Part shown: positions 1-11,345 of the stretch, piece after piece
Position numbering within the stretch: position 1 is the stretch's first letter
Layout: each line of letters starts with the position of its first letter
Source: Branchiostoma floridae
Lineage: Eukaryota; Chordata; Leptocardii; Amphioxiformes; Branchiostomatidae
Length of the DNA stretch: 64,000 nt
Direction of reading: 5' to 3'
Assembly: GCF_000003815.2 (NCBI RefSeq)
Contig: NC_049984.1
Span: 3,668,504 to 3,732,503 of the forward strand
Notes under the pieces: generated by a model
Databases searched by the model: none
What the model was told of the DNA's origin: nothing
What the model saw: only the letters and a program-made list of their open reading frames with translations
Translations under genes and position numbers: made by a program

Positions 1-1485
1 AGTGCGACTCCACAGTTCTAAAGACAGTTGTTCCTACAGGTTCGTACAGCAGTGCGACTCGTCAGTTCTAAAGACGGTTGTTCCTACAGGTTTGTACAGC
101 AGTGCGACTCCACAGTTCTAAAGACAGTTGTTCCTACAGGTTCGTACAGCAGTGCGACTCCACAGTTCTAAAGACGGTTGTTCCTACAGGTTTGTACAGC
201 AGTGCGACTCCACAGTTCTAAAGACAGTTGTTCCTACAGGTTTGTACAGCAGTGCGACTCCACAGTTCTAAAGACGGTTGTTCCTACAGGTTTGTACAGC
301 AGTGCGACTCCACAGTTCTAAAGACGGTTGTTCCTACAGGTTTGTACAGCAGTGCGACTCCACAGTTCTAAAGACGGTTGTTCCTACAGGTTTGTACAGC
401 AGTGCGACTCCTCAGTTCTAAAGACGGTTGTTCCTACAGGTTTGTACAGCAGTGCGACTCCACAGTTCTAAAGACAGTTGTTCCTACAGGTTCGTACAGC
501 AGTGCGACTCCACAGTTCTAAAGACGGTTGTTCCTACAGGTTTGTACAGCAGTGCGACTCCACAGTTCTAAAGACAGTTGTTCCTACAGATTTGTACAGC
601 AGTGCGACTCCACAGTTCTAAAGACGGTTGTTCCTACAGGTTTGTACAGCAGTGCGACTCCACAGTTCTAAAGACGGTTGTTCCTACAGGTTTGTACAGC
701 AGTGCGACTCCACAGTTCTGAAGACGGTTGTTCCTACAGGTTTGTACAGCAGTGCGACTCCACAGTTCTAAAGACGGTTGTTCCTACAGGTTTGTACAGC
801 AGTGCGACTCCACAGTTCTAAAGACAGTTGTTCCTACAGGTTTGTACAGCAGTGCGACTCCACAGTTCTAAAGACGGTTGTTCCTACAGGTTTGTACAGC
901 AGTGCGACTCCACAGTTCTAAAGACGGTTGTTCCTACAGGTTTGTACAGCAGTGCGACTCCACAGTTCTAAAGACGGTTGTTCCTACAGGTTTGTACAGC
1001 AGTGCGACTCCTCAGTTCTAAAGACGGTTGTTCCTACAGGTTTGTACAGCAGTGCGACTCCACAGTTCTAAAGACGGTTGTTCCTACAGGTTTGTACAGC
1101 AGTGCGACTCCACAGTTCTAAAGACGGTTGTTCCTACAGGTTTGTACAGCAGTGCGACTCCACAGTTCTAAAGACGGTTGTTCCTACAGGTTTGTACAGC
1201 AGTGCGACTCCACAGTTCTAAAGACAGTTGTTCCTACAGGTTTGTACAGCAGTGCGACTCCACAGTTCTAAAGACAGTTGTTCCTACAGGTTCGTACAGC
1301 AGTGCGACTCCACAGTTCTAAAGACGGTTGTTCCTACAGGTTTGTACAGCAGTGCGACTCCTCAGTTCTAAAGACGGTTGTTCCTACAGGTTTGTACAGC
1401 AGTGCGACTCCACAGTTCTAAAGACAGTTGTTCCTACAGGTTCGTACAGCAGTGCGACTCCACAGTTCTAAAGACGGTTGTTCCT

Positions 1486-1585
1486 NNNNNNNNNNNNNNN
1501 NNNNNNNNNNNNNNNNNNNNNNNNNNNNNNNNNNNNNNNNNNNNNNNNNNNNNNNNNNNNNNNNNNNNNNNNNNNNNNNNNNNNN
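1486..1585. other. Assembly gap (100 N)
   Basis: Exactly 100 N inside the 50-bp minisatellite; the size is a placeholder and the array is probably collapsed here. Confidence 0.99.
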
Positions 1586-2485
1586 AGTGCGACTCCACAG
1601 TTCTAAAGACGGTTGTTCCTACAGGTTCGTACAGCAGTGCGACTCCACAGTTCTAAAGACGGTTGTTCCTACAGGTTCGTACAGCAGTGCGACTCCACAG
1701 TTCTAAAGACGGTTGTTCCTACAGGTTTGTACAGCAGTGCGACTCCACAGTTCTAAAGACGGTTGTTCCTACAGGTTTGTACAGCAGTGCGACTCCACAG
1801 TTCTAAAGTCGGTTGTTCCTACAGGTTTGTACAGCAGTGCGACTCCACAGTTCTAAAGACAGTTGTTCCTACAGGTTCGTACAGCAGTGCGACTCGTCAG
1901 TTCTAAAGACGGTTGTTCCTACAGGTTTGTACAGCAGTGCGACTCCACAGTTCTAAAGACAGTTGTTCCTACAGGTTCGTACAGCAGTGCGACTCCACAG
2001 TTCTAAAGACGGTTGTTCCTACAGGTTTGTACAGCAGTGCGACTCCACAGTTCTAAAGACAGTTGTTCCTACAGGTTTGTACAGCAGTGCGACTCCACAG
2101 TTCTAAAGACGGTTGTTCCTACAGGTTTGTACAGCAGTGCGACTCCTCAGTTCTAAAGACAGTTGTTCCTACAGATTTGTACAGCAGTGCGACTCCACAG
2201 TTCTAAAGACAGTTGTTCCTACAGATTTGTACAGCAGTGCGACTCCACAGTTCTAAAGACGGTTGTTCCTACAGGTTTGTACAGCAGTGCGACTCCACAG
2301 TTCTAAAGACGGTTGTTCCTACAGATTTGTACAGCAGTGCGACTCCACAGTTCTAAAGACGGTTGTTCCTACAGGTTTGTACAGCAGTGCGACTCGTCAG
2401 TTCTAAAGACGGTTGTTCCTACAGATTTGTACAGCAGTGCGACTCCACAGTTCTAAAGACGGTTGTTCCTACAGGTTTGTACAGC

Positions 2486-2585
2486 NNNNNNNNNNNNNNN
2501 NNNNNNNNNNNNNNNNNNNNNNNNNNNNNNNNNNNNNNNNNNNNNNNNNNNNNNNNNNNNNNNNNNNNNNNNNNNNNNNNNNNNN
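2486..2585. other. Assembly gap (100 N)
   Basis: Second run of exactly 100 N inside the minisatellite. Unit phase is not kept across it. Confidence 0.99.
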
Positions 2586-3095
2586 TGTTCCTACACGGTT
2601 CGTACAGCAGTGCGACTCCACAGTTCTAAAGTCGGTTGTTCCTACAGGTTTGTACAGCAGTGCGACTCCACAGTCTAAAGACGGTTGTCCTACAGGTTCG
2701 TACAGCAGTGCGACTCCACAGTCCTAAAGACGGTTGTTCCTACAGGTTTGTACAGCAGTGCGACTCCACAGTTCTAAAGACAGTTGTTCCTACAGATTTG
2801 TACAGCAGTGCGACTCCACAGTTCTAAAGACAGTTGTTTCTACAGATTTGTACAGCAGTGCGACTCCACAGTTCTAAAGACGGTTGTTCCTACAGGTTTG
2901 TGCAGCAGTGCGACTCGTCAGTTCTAAAGACAGTTGTTCCTACAGATTTGTACAGCAGTGCGACTCCACAGTTCTAAAGACAGTTGTTCCTACAGATTTG
3001 TACAGCAGTGCGACTCCACAGTTCTAAAGACGGTTGTTCCTACAGGTTTGTACAGCAGTGCGACTCCAAAGTTTTAAAGACGGTTGTTCCTACAG

Positions 3096-6000
3096 GTTCG
3101 TACAGCAGTGCGACTCGTCAATTCGTATCCCGGTGGAGGACCCGGATGGGGATACCGTCAAGTGCAGGTGGGGTGTTGGCCTAGAGGAATGCGGAGAGGT
3201 CTGCGGTGCCATGCCTAATGTGACGCTAGACGAGGTACGTTGAACCACGAGTGCTGTTTCACGTTGCCGCCTCCTGAAAGTGACTTAGATGGAATAATGC
3301 CAAAGGTACATACTGTTAATGGTAAAGTATATCTTTCTTAATGACCTGGTCCAAAACGAAGTAAATGTAGTTTGTTTTTACTCGCACACAATACGAGCGA
3401 TCACTGTTGTTGTATTCTTATTATCATTAAATCCTCCCCCCTCCCATATCAACACACAGGATTCCTGCACCCTGTCTTACGCGGCGGGATTAGAGGACGG
3501 CTGGTACGCCATTGCTCTTGTTCTGGAGGATTTCTCCCCTGACCCTGCCTGCTCTTCGGGGTGCGGCCCCTACACCGGGATACCGCTCCAGTTCTTAGCT
3601 CTTGGTATGTCAATTCAGTCCAGTTTTTCTGCAACATTCTATAGTCATTTCAGTCCAGTTTTTCTGCAACATTCTATTGTCAATTCAGTCCAGTTTTTCT
3701 GCAACATTCTATTGTCAATTCAGTCCAGTTTCTCTGCAAAATTCTATAGTCATTTCAGTCCAGTTTTTCTGCAACATTCTATTGTCAATTCAGTCCAGTT
3801 TTTCTGCAACATTCTATAGTCATTTCAGTCCAGTTTTTCTGCAACATTCTATTGTCAATTCAGTCCAGTTTTTCTGCAAAATTCTATAGTCATTAATGAT
3901 ATGATGTACAGAGCTCCAAAAATATGGCACATTGCAGTTCAAAGCCTGGGTGAGGTTTCTTCATTTATGAGCGTGGTCTCTAAACAGCTGTTAGCTAATT
4001 AGAAAAGTGGCTTAACTTTAAAAATATTTATTGTTATTCTTTGATTTGTTGACAACTGGTCGGAAATCTCAGCTCAGTTGGGAAGAACCTTCCCCGGGAA
4101 TTTTGTATACATGTAGGCCTCAGTCGTGTCTCCGCATAGGATACTTAACTTAAAGCGAACTTTCGGAATATCATGAAATTTATGTAATTAGCAAGTAGCC
4201 TGTTGCAAAATTCTGGATTTGTCTCACATTGAACACTGTCTTTCCTCGAATATTGCATAGCTTTAAATCTACATCTATTGTTACCTTATTAGTTTAATTA
4301 TACCTTATAGCTACTTGTCGTATACAATATACCTAAGTTGTACATTGTACCCGTTTTACAAATGCTGTGCAATAAACTTTGACTTGACTTGAAATTTCTT
4401 GCCTCTCTTCACCAGTGGAATCCACCTCTACGCCCTGCAACCTCAGTTGTGGCTCCACATACTTAAGTTTAAGCAAACTTTTGGATATTCTTGAAATTTC
4501 GTTTCTTTACCAGTGGAATCCACAGTCATGGCTCCACATTAAGCGAACGTTCGGATGATCCTGAAATTTCTTGCCTCTTTTCACCAGTGGAATCCACCTC
4601 TACGCCCTGCAACCTCAGTTGTGGCTCCACATACTTAACTTTAAGCAAACTTTTGGATATTCTTGAAATTTCGTTTCTGTACCAGTGGAATCCACAGTCA
4701 TGGCTCCACATTAAGCGAACGTTCGGATGATCCTGAAATTTCTTGCCTTTCTTCACCAGTGGAATCCACCTCTACGCCCTGCAACCAACGCCCCATGATT
4801 GTCGGTGACGAGCCCCGGGACCAGAGCTGTGTCGGCGTTCCCACTGGCGACACCTACACCGCCGTCATTCAGGCGCAGGCAGAGGGCGCTGGAGTCACGT
4901 AAGGACCTTTCAAACAACGGAGTTGATACGCCAAAAAGTACTAGTACTTACTCAAAAAACCTGATATGGTTTTGGAAACGGTCAGACGTTTCAACTTCCA
5001 AGTAGTGTTCGTCAGTGACACTGTGTCACTGACGCCAGTGTCACTGACAAAAACTACTGGATAGTAGTTGAAACGTCTGACCGTTTCCAAAACCACAGGG
5101 TGCTGGAGTCAGGTAAGTACCTACGTAAGCAACTGAGTTGATACGCCAAAAAGTAGTTACTCGAGCAACTGGATATCGTTTTGGAAACGGTCAGACGTTT
5201 CAACTACCATCAAGTAGTTTTCGGCAGTGTGTTCAACTACAATACTCTTTCCACGTGCAGAGAGCTAGGCAGAGAAAACAACATGTACCAAGTTTTCGGG
5301 ATGAGTCGGTTTGGATCAAACTCGTGAAACAGAAACATGATCAAAACGTGCTTCTGGATCAATAATAGGACACATGTATGATAGATGAATACAATTTTTT
5401 CTTCCTGCAGGATTGCTGACATCCTGACGACTTCTCCTCTCGGCATGACCAAGTCCAGCCTGGCTGTCGATCCCAACTACGAGCAGCGTGCCTCCGTCAC
5501 CGTCACCTGGACACCGACGGCGCAGCAGGCCGGCCAGCACATCTTCTGCTTCCGGGCCGCGGACACAAACAAGTAGGGACTTATCTATCAATTTAATCCA
5601 TCCATCCATCCATCCATCCATCCATCCATCCATCCATCCATCCATCCATCCATCCATCCATCCATCCATCCATCCATCCATCCATCNNNNNNNNNNNNNN
5701 NNNNNNNNNNNNNNNNNNNNNNNNNNNNNNNNNNNNNNNNNNNNNNNNNNNNNNNNNNNNNNNNNNNNNNNNNNNNNNNNNNNNNNATGCTAGCAGGATC
5801 ATATATGGAATGTTCACTGAGAACAAGATTTGTTTAGGTGCGCATGGATGACATTCGTGCACCAATCGATGTTGTACTGAACAAGAGGGGACCTTCGGAT
5901 AGGTCTGTTAGTAGTTTGTTGACATCGTAACTTTAACAAAATACGAAATGACGTGAAAGGCCATCTTCTGTTTCCGTGCTGTGGACTCAAACGGGTATGG

Positions 6001-9000
6001 CCTTTGTTTGTTTGTTTGTTTATGTGCACATGGATGACATCCGTGTACGTCATTAAACAATTTTTACTTGCCATTTCGGTCATCCAAAGATTCTTTCGGC
6101 AACGCTCAGAAATTTGCTGAGATGGGGCTCCAAGATGTTCAAAGATGCTTATATCATCAATGTAGTTCCTTTTGTCTTGTCATTTGAGTGCCTGAATCAT
6201 CTGTTTTTGTTTTTTTGTTTGTGATGACCGTTGTTATCTTTATATCCCAAAGCATCGAGTCCACCCAACGCTGTTTGACAATTTTAGCAGGAGGTAAGAA
6301 TCTAAATTTTAACCGGAGATGGTAATATTATGTTTTTCCTTAGTTATTTAAACGTTAACATTTACCCGCGTAGTTTCTTGTAACCTTTAGACACGTTGGC
6401 ACAGTTTAGCACAGTATATCAACCAATCTTTCGCAGCTATCAGTATTGACTGAAACGTATCAGACGTGTACGGTACAAGGCGACAGAAAGAATACTGAAT
6501 ACAGAGTTCTGCATGAAACAATGGCAACAGAATCCAATACAGTCTTGCTTGCTTGTTTTCTATGACACCAATACTATAGCTGGCGCCTATTCTGACAGCT
6601 AATGGTTGCGTTAACTTGCATGGCACTGATAACAACTGTGAAGCAACCCTGCTGTTGACTCTGGTCATTATATAAATTGAGTGTTTTGCATATTGCTTTA
6701 TAGGCTCCATCGGTGCCATTTATGCCACCAATGATTAAGCTTTATTGCTTCAAAATGTCATTTCCCGATTTAGCTTTGTCCGATTTGAAATCTGTAAACT
6801 GCATTTTATTTTGGGTGACAAGCGCTATGGTTTAGGTCTAATTTCAATGTGCCATTAATTAAGGAAAAAATTAACTGTGATAGCTTAAGTTAATGAGAAA
6901 AATGTTTGATATTGTGGTATATGCCCAGTGTTAAAGGCAACCTTTGGTATTTCAACAGCGACTCCTCCCGCCGTGGCAACGATGACCCCATCTGGCTCAG
7001 TCCTCTCGACTCAGCAGATCACTTGGTCTTTGACTTTCGACATGGAGGTATTTTTTTATAATATTGTGTTCATAATACAATAATTATGGCATTGTTTATC
7101 ATGATAATTTACTCAACTCACAGATATGGCGTCGTGTGTGGCGTAACTGGTAGAGCGTTCGGCTCGAAATCTATAGGTCATGAGTTCGATCCCCGCCGTT
7201 CCCCCGACGTTGTGCCCTAGCTTGGGAAAGACACTTTACACGACTTTCCTCACTTCACCCAGCTGCAAAAATTGGCACCTGACTTCGGTCAGGGAGGTGA
7301 AAGAAAAGACTACCTTTACCTTCTGTCTGCACTGTGTATGTGGCAATGTTAATATAAGTTACAAAACTAAGTTACTGCAGTGCCACATTGTCCACCTCTG
7401 TCCAAAAGCAAATAAAAAACAAACTGACAGATAGTTTGACGTGAATTGCCACGTGTGGAATCACCCCGTTTAGATTTAAATCACATTATCCATCAAATCT
7501 GATTGCTGATTTATCCTCATGTAGTCAGACGTTTTGACAACGGGTGTTATCTAGAATGTCAGACCGTTTCCAGATCACATCTAGTTGCTTGAGTATCTGC
7601 TTTTTGGGGTATCTTATTGCCTGGATGGCTAACCTTCATCGATGACTTTACTCTTCTACAGCCCATACTGGCAACAACACCCAGGTACATCCGGTTCTTC
7701 AACGACGCGGGCACGGAGGTGCACGCTATCGACACCAGTTCCTCTGACCTCCAGCTGTCCGGAAACACCCTCAGCTTCACCACGGCTCCGAACGTGTTCG
7801 CGGCAGGCGGCCACTACATCCTGGTGGACCAAGGTGTGGTGATGAGCCCGTCATCAGGCTGCGCGACCGGCGGTCCTGCCTTTGCCGGCATCAGCGACAG
7901 CAGTACCTGGACATTCAACGCCAGTAAGTTTTGCCCAGGGCGCCCAAAAATACACCTCTCCTTTCTGACATCACACGCTATCTGTCCCCAAAAAATCAAG
8001 ACCATAGCATGTCCAGGTCAAAAGATACAAAAAATTGACGTTCTGTAGCAGTACCAAGGTCACACACCAGGAGGCACAAAACTGACTTTGACCTTCGTCT
8101 TCCCTACACCTACCCACATAACAAATATCATTACAATCCATTGAGAGGTTCTAAAGTTATGCTGACCACAAATATGCGGAAACACAGACACACCAAAAAC
8201 TATACCTCCATTTTTCATGGAGGTAACTACACAGAAGAATGCTCACTGAGAACTAGATTCCTTGAACACAAACGCCCAGTTCGCTGTCGTCGAAGGTCTC
8301 TCCTCACAGCCACATTAGATACCAGGCCATAACGCTTCACTGGACCAAGTCAGAATACTGGACACGGGAAGACATGTACTTTGTAAGAGGAATAAAGTAG
8401 GCATCAGTGCATGCCATAGCTAATCAGAGGCGGTGGGAATGATACATTTTTAGCACGTTTGACCATTTTGCTGATGTCACGTATCTGCAAGGTCACGTGT
8501 CTGTAACTCTCGCGAGATTACGTTCTTAAGTGATTGGCTATCAGCATTCATCCCGAAGAAGGCAACAGTGGTCTTTGATCCGTGTATACCATTGTGATGG
8601 AAGAAAGTTCAGCATCTTACGAGTCATGTAACCGTGTTTTTCAGGGCCTTGCCCAGAAGGCTATGATTACCAATTCGGCATCCAGAAGTGCCTGCACCTG
8701 CACAGACGTCCCATGACGTACCTTGACGCTAGGGCCTACTGCCAAAGCAGGGGTGGCGGAATCTTTCAGCTCGACGACGCAGCAGACGTGAGCAGGGTGA
8801 AGGCCGCCCTGGCAGGTCGCAGGTGACAATTTTTTTTTCCATTTCATGAAAAACAATATAGTATGCCTACATTATGTTACAATTCTAAGACCATTTATCC
8901 GTGCACAAAATAGAGCGCTTACCAACAAGCTTTCGATCGGCCGTCTGATCCTTCTCAACTTGAAATGACCCAGAGCTTAAGTAACACATCCGGAACGGCA

Positions 9001-9534
9001 GTGTGACGTCAGCAAAGGGTCAAAGGTGCTTGGCAGTCGGTATCGACTTGAATTCTTTGGCGGAAATACTGAGTGCATTCTACTACGCTTTATTCGTGAC
9101 GTGATGAGCTACTCGTATGTCGTGAGAGACACAAATTAGCTATTTCCACATCACACGGGAACTAAACATAAAAATATCATAAAAATAGACCTAATCTAAT
9201 ACTTAGTATAGTGTCCAAAGTCATAGTCCGAATATCTTCGTAAACATTCCAAACTACTGCATCTTTTCTTTCGAAACTCTTCATGTCTGTTGTTATTTCG
9301 TCCAATTCTAGGGTGGGTATGTGGGTCGGTCTGACTGATGAGGTAACCGAAGGGACCTTCGTGTGGGAGGCCGGCACCGCACTGGCCAGCGGGGACTTCA
9401 CGGACTGGGCCGGTGACGGGTTCGACCATAACGGCCGATTCCGCCACTGCGTGCAGATGAAACGGAAGTTCCAGTGGCGATGGGTGGTGCGCAGCTGCAG
9501 GAGGGCGAGAAGCCTCTTCTTCTGCCAGCCCTGA
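3096..9534 (+). CDS. Multi-exon secreted or surface-type protein with C-terminal C-type lectin domain (5' end missing)
   Basis: Nine exons join in phase: about 3096-3234, 3460-3604, 4760-4898, 5411-5572, 6253-6293, 6959-7047, 7662-7923, 8645-8822, 9312-9534 (TGA 9532-9534). All junctions are AG/GT and the phases agree. The N-terminal part is cysteine-containing, with an ECGEVCG stretch and an aromatic-rich segment (exons 1-2). Exons 3-5 form a second module with the motif [10 protein letters not shown] and paired Cys. Exons 6-7 start with [13 protein letters not shown] and end STWTFNA, which resembles the SbsA-type bacterial Ig-like fold (Big_5). Exons 8-9 encode a C-type lectin domain: CPEGYDY start, Cys pairs, [16 protein letters not shown] core, [12 protein letters not shown] end. 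No EPN/QPD or WND calcium-site motif is visible, so calcium-dependent sugar binding is doubtful. No start codon or signal peptide is seen; the 5' exons lie upstream or in the array. I do not recognise an orthologue. The exon structure is firm; the function is inferred. Confidence 0.85.
3611..3890. repeat. 35-bp tandem repeat, 8 copies
   Basis: Eight units of exactly 35 bp alternate caattcagtcc and catttcagtcc starts and end attgt or atagt. The array begins 7 bp after the donor of the second visible lectin-gene exon and lies in that intron. Confidence 0.95.
4391..4784 (+). repeat. 172-bp tandem duplication of an intron end plus exon start
   Basis: The sequence ctcttcaccag|tggaatccacc, the acceptor and first bases of the third visible lectin-gene exon (4760), also occurs with its acceptor boundary at 4415/4416 and 4587/4588, each exactly 172 bp apart. 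The upstream copies keep the exon sequence as far as the codons for TPCN and then diverge into non-coding DNA. Within each unit a shorter half-copy is also present (tttaccagtggaatccacag). Confidence 0.9.
4966..5215. repeat. Inverted-repeat (hairpin) element with a third partial arm
   Basis: ttttggaaacggtcagacg with its flanks near 4970 is repeated in inverse orientation near 5065-5093, forming a hairpin around short internal copies of gtcactgac. A further direct copy lies at about 5178. The same family recurs at 7530-7590, 19001-19210, 38465-38628 and 53190-53310. It lies in an intron of the lectin-type gene. Confidence 0.8.
5597..5686. repeat. (CCAT)n simple repeat
   Basis: A pure tetranucleotide tract runs into a 100-N gap, so its length is unknown. 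The Trp/Met/Asp/Gly reading frames on it are artefacts. Confidence 0.98.
5687..5786. other. Assembly gap (100 N)
   Basis: Exactly 100 N directly after the CCAT tract. Confidence 0.99.
5962..5994 (+). pseudogene. Degenerate copy of the 3' end of a lectin-gene exon
   Basis: catcttctgtttccgtgctg at 5964 onward, then tggactcaaacg and a gtatgg donor-like site, matches the end of exon 5411-5572 (catcttctgcttccgggccg, then gacacaaacaa and gtaggg). It reads [11 protein letters not shown] against [10 protein letters not shown]. No acceptor or upstream exon body is present, so it is an exon-end fragment in the next intron. Confidence 0.6.
7126..7330 (+). mobile_element. tRNA-derived SINE
   Basis: An A-box-like taactggtagagcg near 7144 and a B box gttcgatcc at 7184-7192 are followed by a non-tRNA tail (cttgggaaagacactttaca, cacctgacttcggtcaggga). 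A related tail occurs at about 46800-46940. It lies in an intron of the lectin-type gene. Confidence 0.7.
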
Positions 9535-9565
9535 GCCCTGGACTAGAAACTTCTTTTTTTACATA

Positions 9566-10042
9566 CAGTAGAAGCCTGTTAATTGCACAGCGGATTATCG
9601 CACACTTCTGTTTATTGCACGGAATCACAAATATCCCAAACTAGTGGGGTCCTTATATCCAGGCAGAGCATGCCTGTGCCATTAGATAGTACTGTAAATG
9701 CAGAAATGTTCGCTGTGGATTAATGTGATGATTTCTATAATGGTATTAGACTGCAGTCTATGATTTTACCGCAAAATTAAAACCACCGCGAATAGTCCTT
9801 TTCCCGCTACCGCGAAATTAAATCCCCGCATTTACAGTATCAAAGCCCTGGGCAAGGAGTATAGCTGACCAAAGGGAGTCAGATGGGTTAAGCAGGCTCC
9901 TTGGCCAGCTTTGATACTATCTTATGATCTCTTAAGGGCACCGGCAAATCTGCCTGGAGATTATGGGGTCCACTTTGAACCACCCGGATAACTGCACGAA
10001 ATACACTGGCAAATGGGGCGTGCAATAAAACGGCTTCTACTG
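9566..10042. mobile_element. TA-flanked MITE (pogo/mariner-like) with nested element
   Basis: Terminal inverted repeats CAGTAGAAGCC / GGCTTCTACTG are flanked by TA on both sides, the target duplication typical of Tc1/mariner/pogo elements. It has no coding capacity. A second MITE (9691-9839) sits inside. Copies of the same family are at 12971-13139 and 33393-33563. Confidence 0.8.
9691..9839. mobile_element. MITE with ACTGTAAATGC ends, nested
   Basis: The ends actgtaaatgc and gcatttacagt are inverted repeats. The interior carries the accgcgaa / cgcgaaattaaatcccc motifs shared with copies at 18680-18804, 30587-30779 and 61868-62051. Confidence 0.8.
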
Positions 10043-10129
10043 TAGCTGACAGTCATCAGGTCGGCACATCAATCTTGAAAACATCCTTGCCTTCTTTTGT
10101 ACTACACCACCGTATTTTTCCGCAATTAT

Positions 10130-10345
10130 AAAGTAACGTTTCAACTGTCTGACTACTGCTGTCTTCATCACTCACAAACATTTTGTACCTTGCACCAATA
10201 GGACAAATTTAATTTGCATTGTTTACTTTGGGGGCAATAGCACAGGTCTATTTCGTACTAATATGACAACTTCACTTGTTACTGTTAACACAATGTAATT
10301 TTACAATGATGAAGACAGCATACAGACTGTTGAAACTTTTGTATA
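10130..10345. repeat. Imperfect inverted repeat
   Basis: gtttcaactgtctgactact near 10138 and its inverse near 10317-10340 (gacagcatacagactgttga) can pair as hairpin arms, with tcttcatc/gatgaaga extending them. Confidence 0.6.
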
Positions 10346-10986
10346 CCAGAAAAATTAAGTTGTGTACTAGCAAAATTATGTTGGTAAAATTCCTTTTATG
10401 TATTTCTTCGTTTTGGAGATAATAACGTCATCATCAGATATAAAACTTTAACACGGACTCTATTATACGTTTTTTTCTGCTGCAACTTCACTACTCATCA
10501 CCCCAATCAACCATTATGAATCATTTGAATAAAATCTCTCGATGGTCTCTGTCATGAAACTCAACTTTCAAATGAAAATCCTAATTTTCTCTGACGGTGG
10601 CTTGGAAGACACTTAAATTGCTTGGTAATAGAAATATTTCTTAGCTTTCACCATTTCTTAGGAGACTAGATCTCACAGCTACTTTACCTGGATTCATATT
10701 ACTCTTAACGACAACAATACACACGAAGCGTAGAAATTTGCTCTATATATAACAGTTACTATGAAATTTGTTGAGTGCTCTGTCAAAACCAATTGTCACT
10801 TTTTATCTTCCGAATGAAAATTTCAAAATTTATGAGGTCCCTGAAACTCTTGTTGTATATACGCAGGTGAATATATTAAAAGTATTCTATGCATCATATA
10901 ATATGATATATTATGTGTAACAAAATATAATCTCTATGTCTTAATTTCTGTCCTGAACAAATAGTTTGGTGTATAGTTATACCATT

Positions 10987-11345
10987 AATGCATGATGACA
11001 CAGAATTAAAAATTGTTTTTCATTAGGTATGGGTTAGTCCATACATGCATGATAATACAGAATTAAACATTGTTTTTCATTAGGTATGGATTATTCCATA
11101 CATGCATGATAATACAGAATTAGACATTGTTTTTCATTAGGTATGGGTTATTCCATACATGCATGATAATACAGAATTAGACATTGTTTTTCATTGGTAT
11201 GGGTTATTCCATACATGCATGATAATACAGAATAAGACATTGTTTTTCATTAGGTATGGGTTATTCCATACATGCATGATAATACAGAATTTAAACATTG
11301 CTTTTCATTGGTATGGGTTATTCCATACATGCATGATAATAAAGG
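10987..11345. repeat. 57-bp tandem repeat, about 6-7 copies
   Basis: The landmark catgcatgataat recurs at 11044, 11101, 11158, 11214, 11271 and 11328, a 57-bp period (one step of 56). The first copy, near 10987, is diverged. It is intergenic. Confidence 0.95.

Larger units (their letters stand above)
1..3120. repeat. 50-bp minisatellite, about 58 visible copies
   Basis: The block is built of near-identical 50-bp units differing at a few positions (gacggttg/gacagttg, ggtttgt/ggttcgt/gatttgt, gactcca/gactcgt/gactcct). Two 100-N gaps interrupt it, so the true copy number is unknown. After about 2586 the units show small indels. Every unit contains a pyrimidine-rich stretch ending in cctacag, a 3' splice-site-like motif, followed in most copies by gtttgt or gttcgt. 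The last unit runs directly into the first recognisable coding exon of the lectin-type gene. The open frames across it follow from the repeat and I do not regard them as genes. Confidence 0.97.

Noticed and set aside
1-3120. CRISPR-like array
   Set aside because: The units are contiguous 50-bp repeats with no variable spacers, in an animal gene context.
3319-3819. 166-aa plus-strand gene
   Set aside because: Only its middle part (3460-3604) is an exon; the ends are intron and 35-bp repeat.
5593-5865. Met-Asp-Gly-Trp repeat frame
   Set aside because: A translation of the CCAT tract and the N gap.
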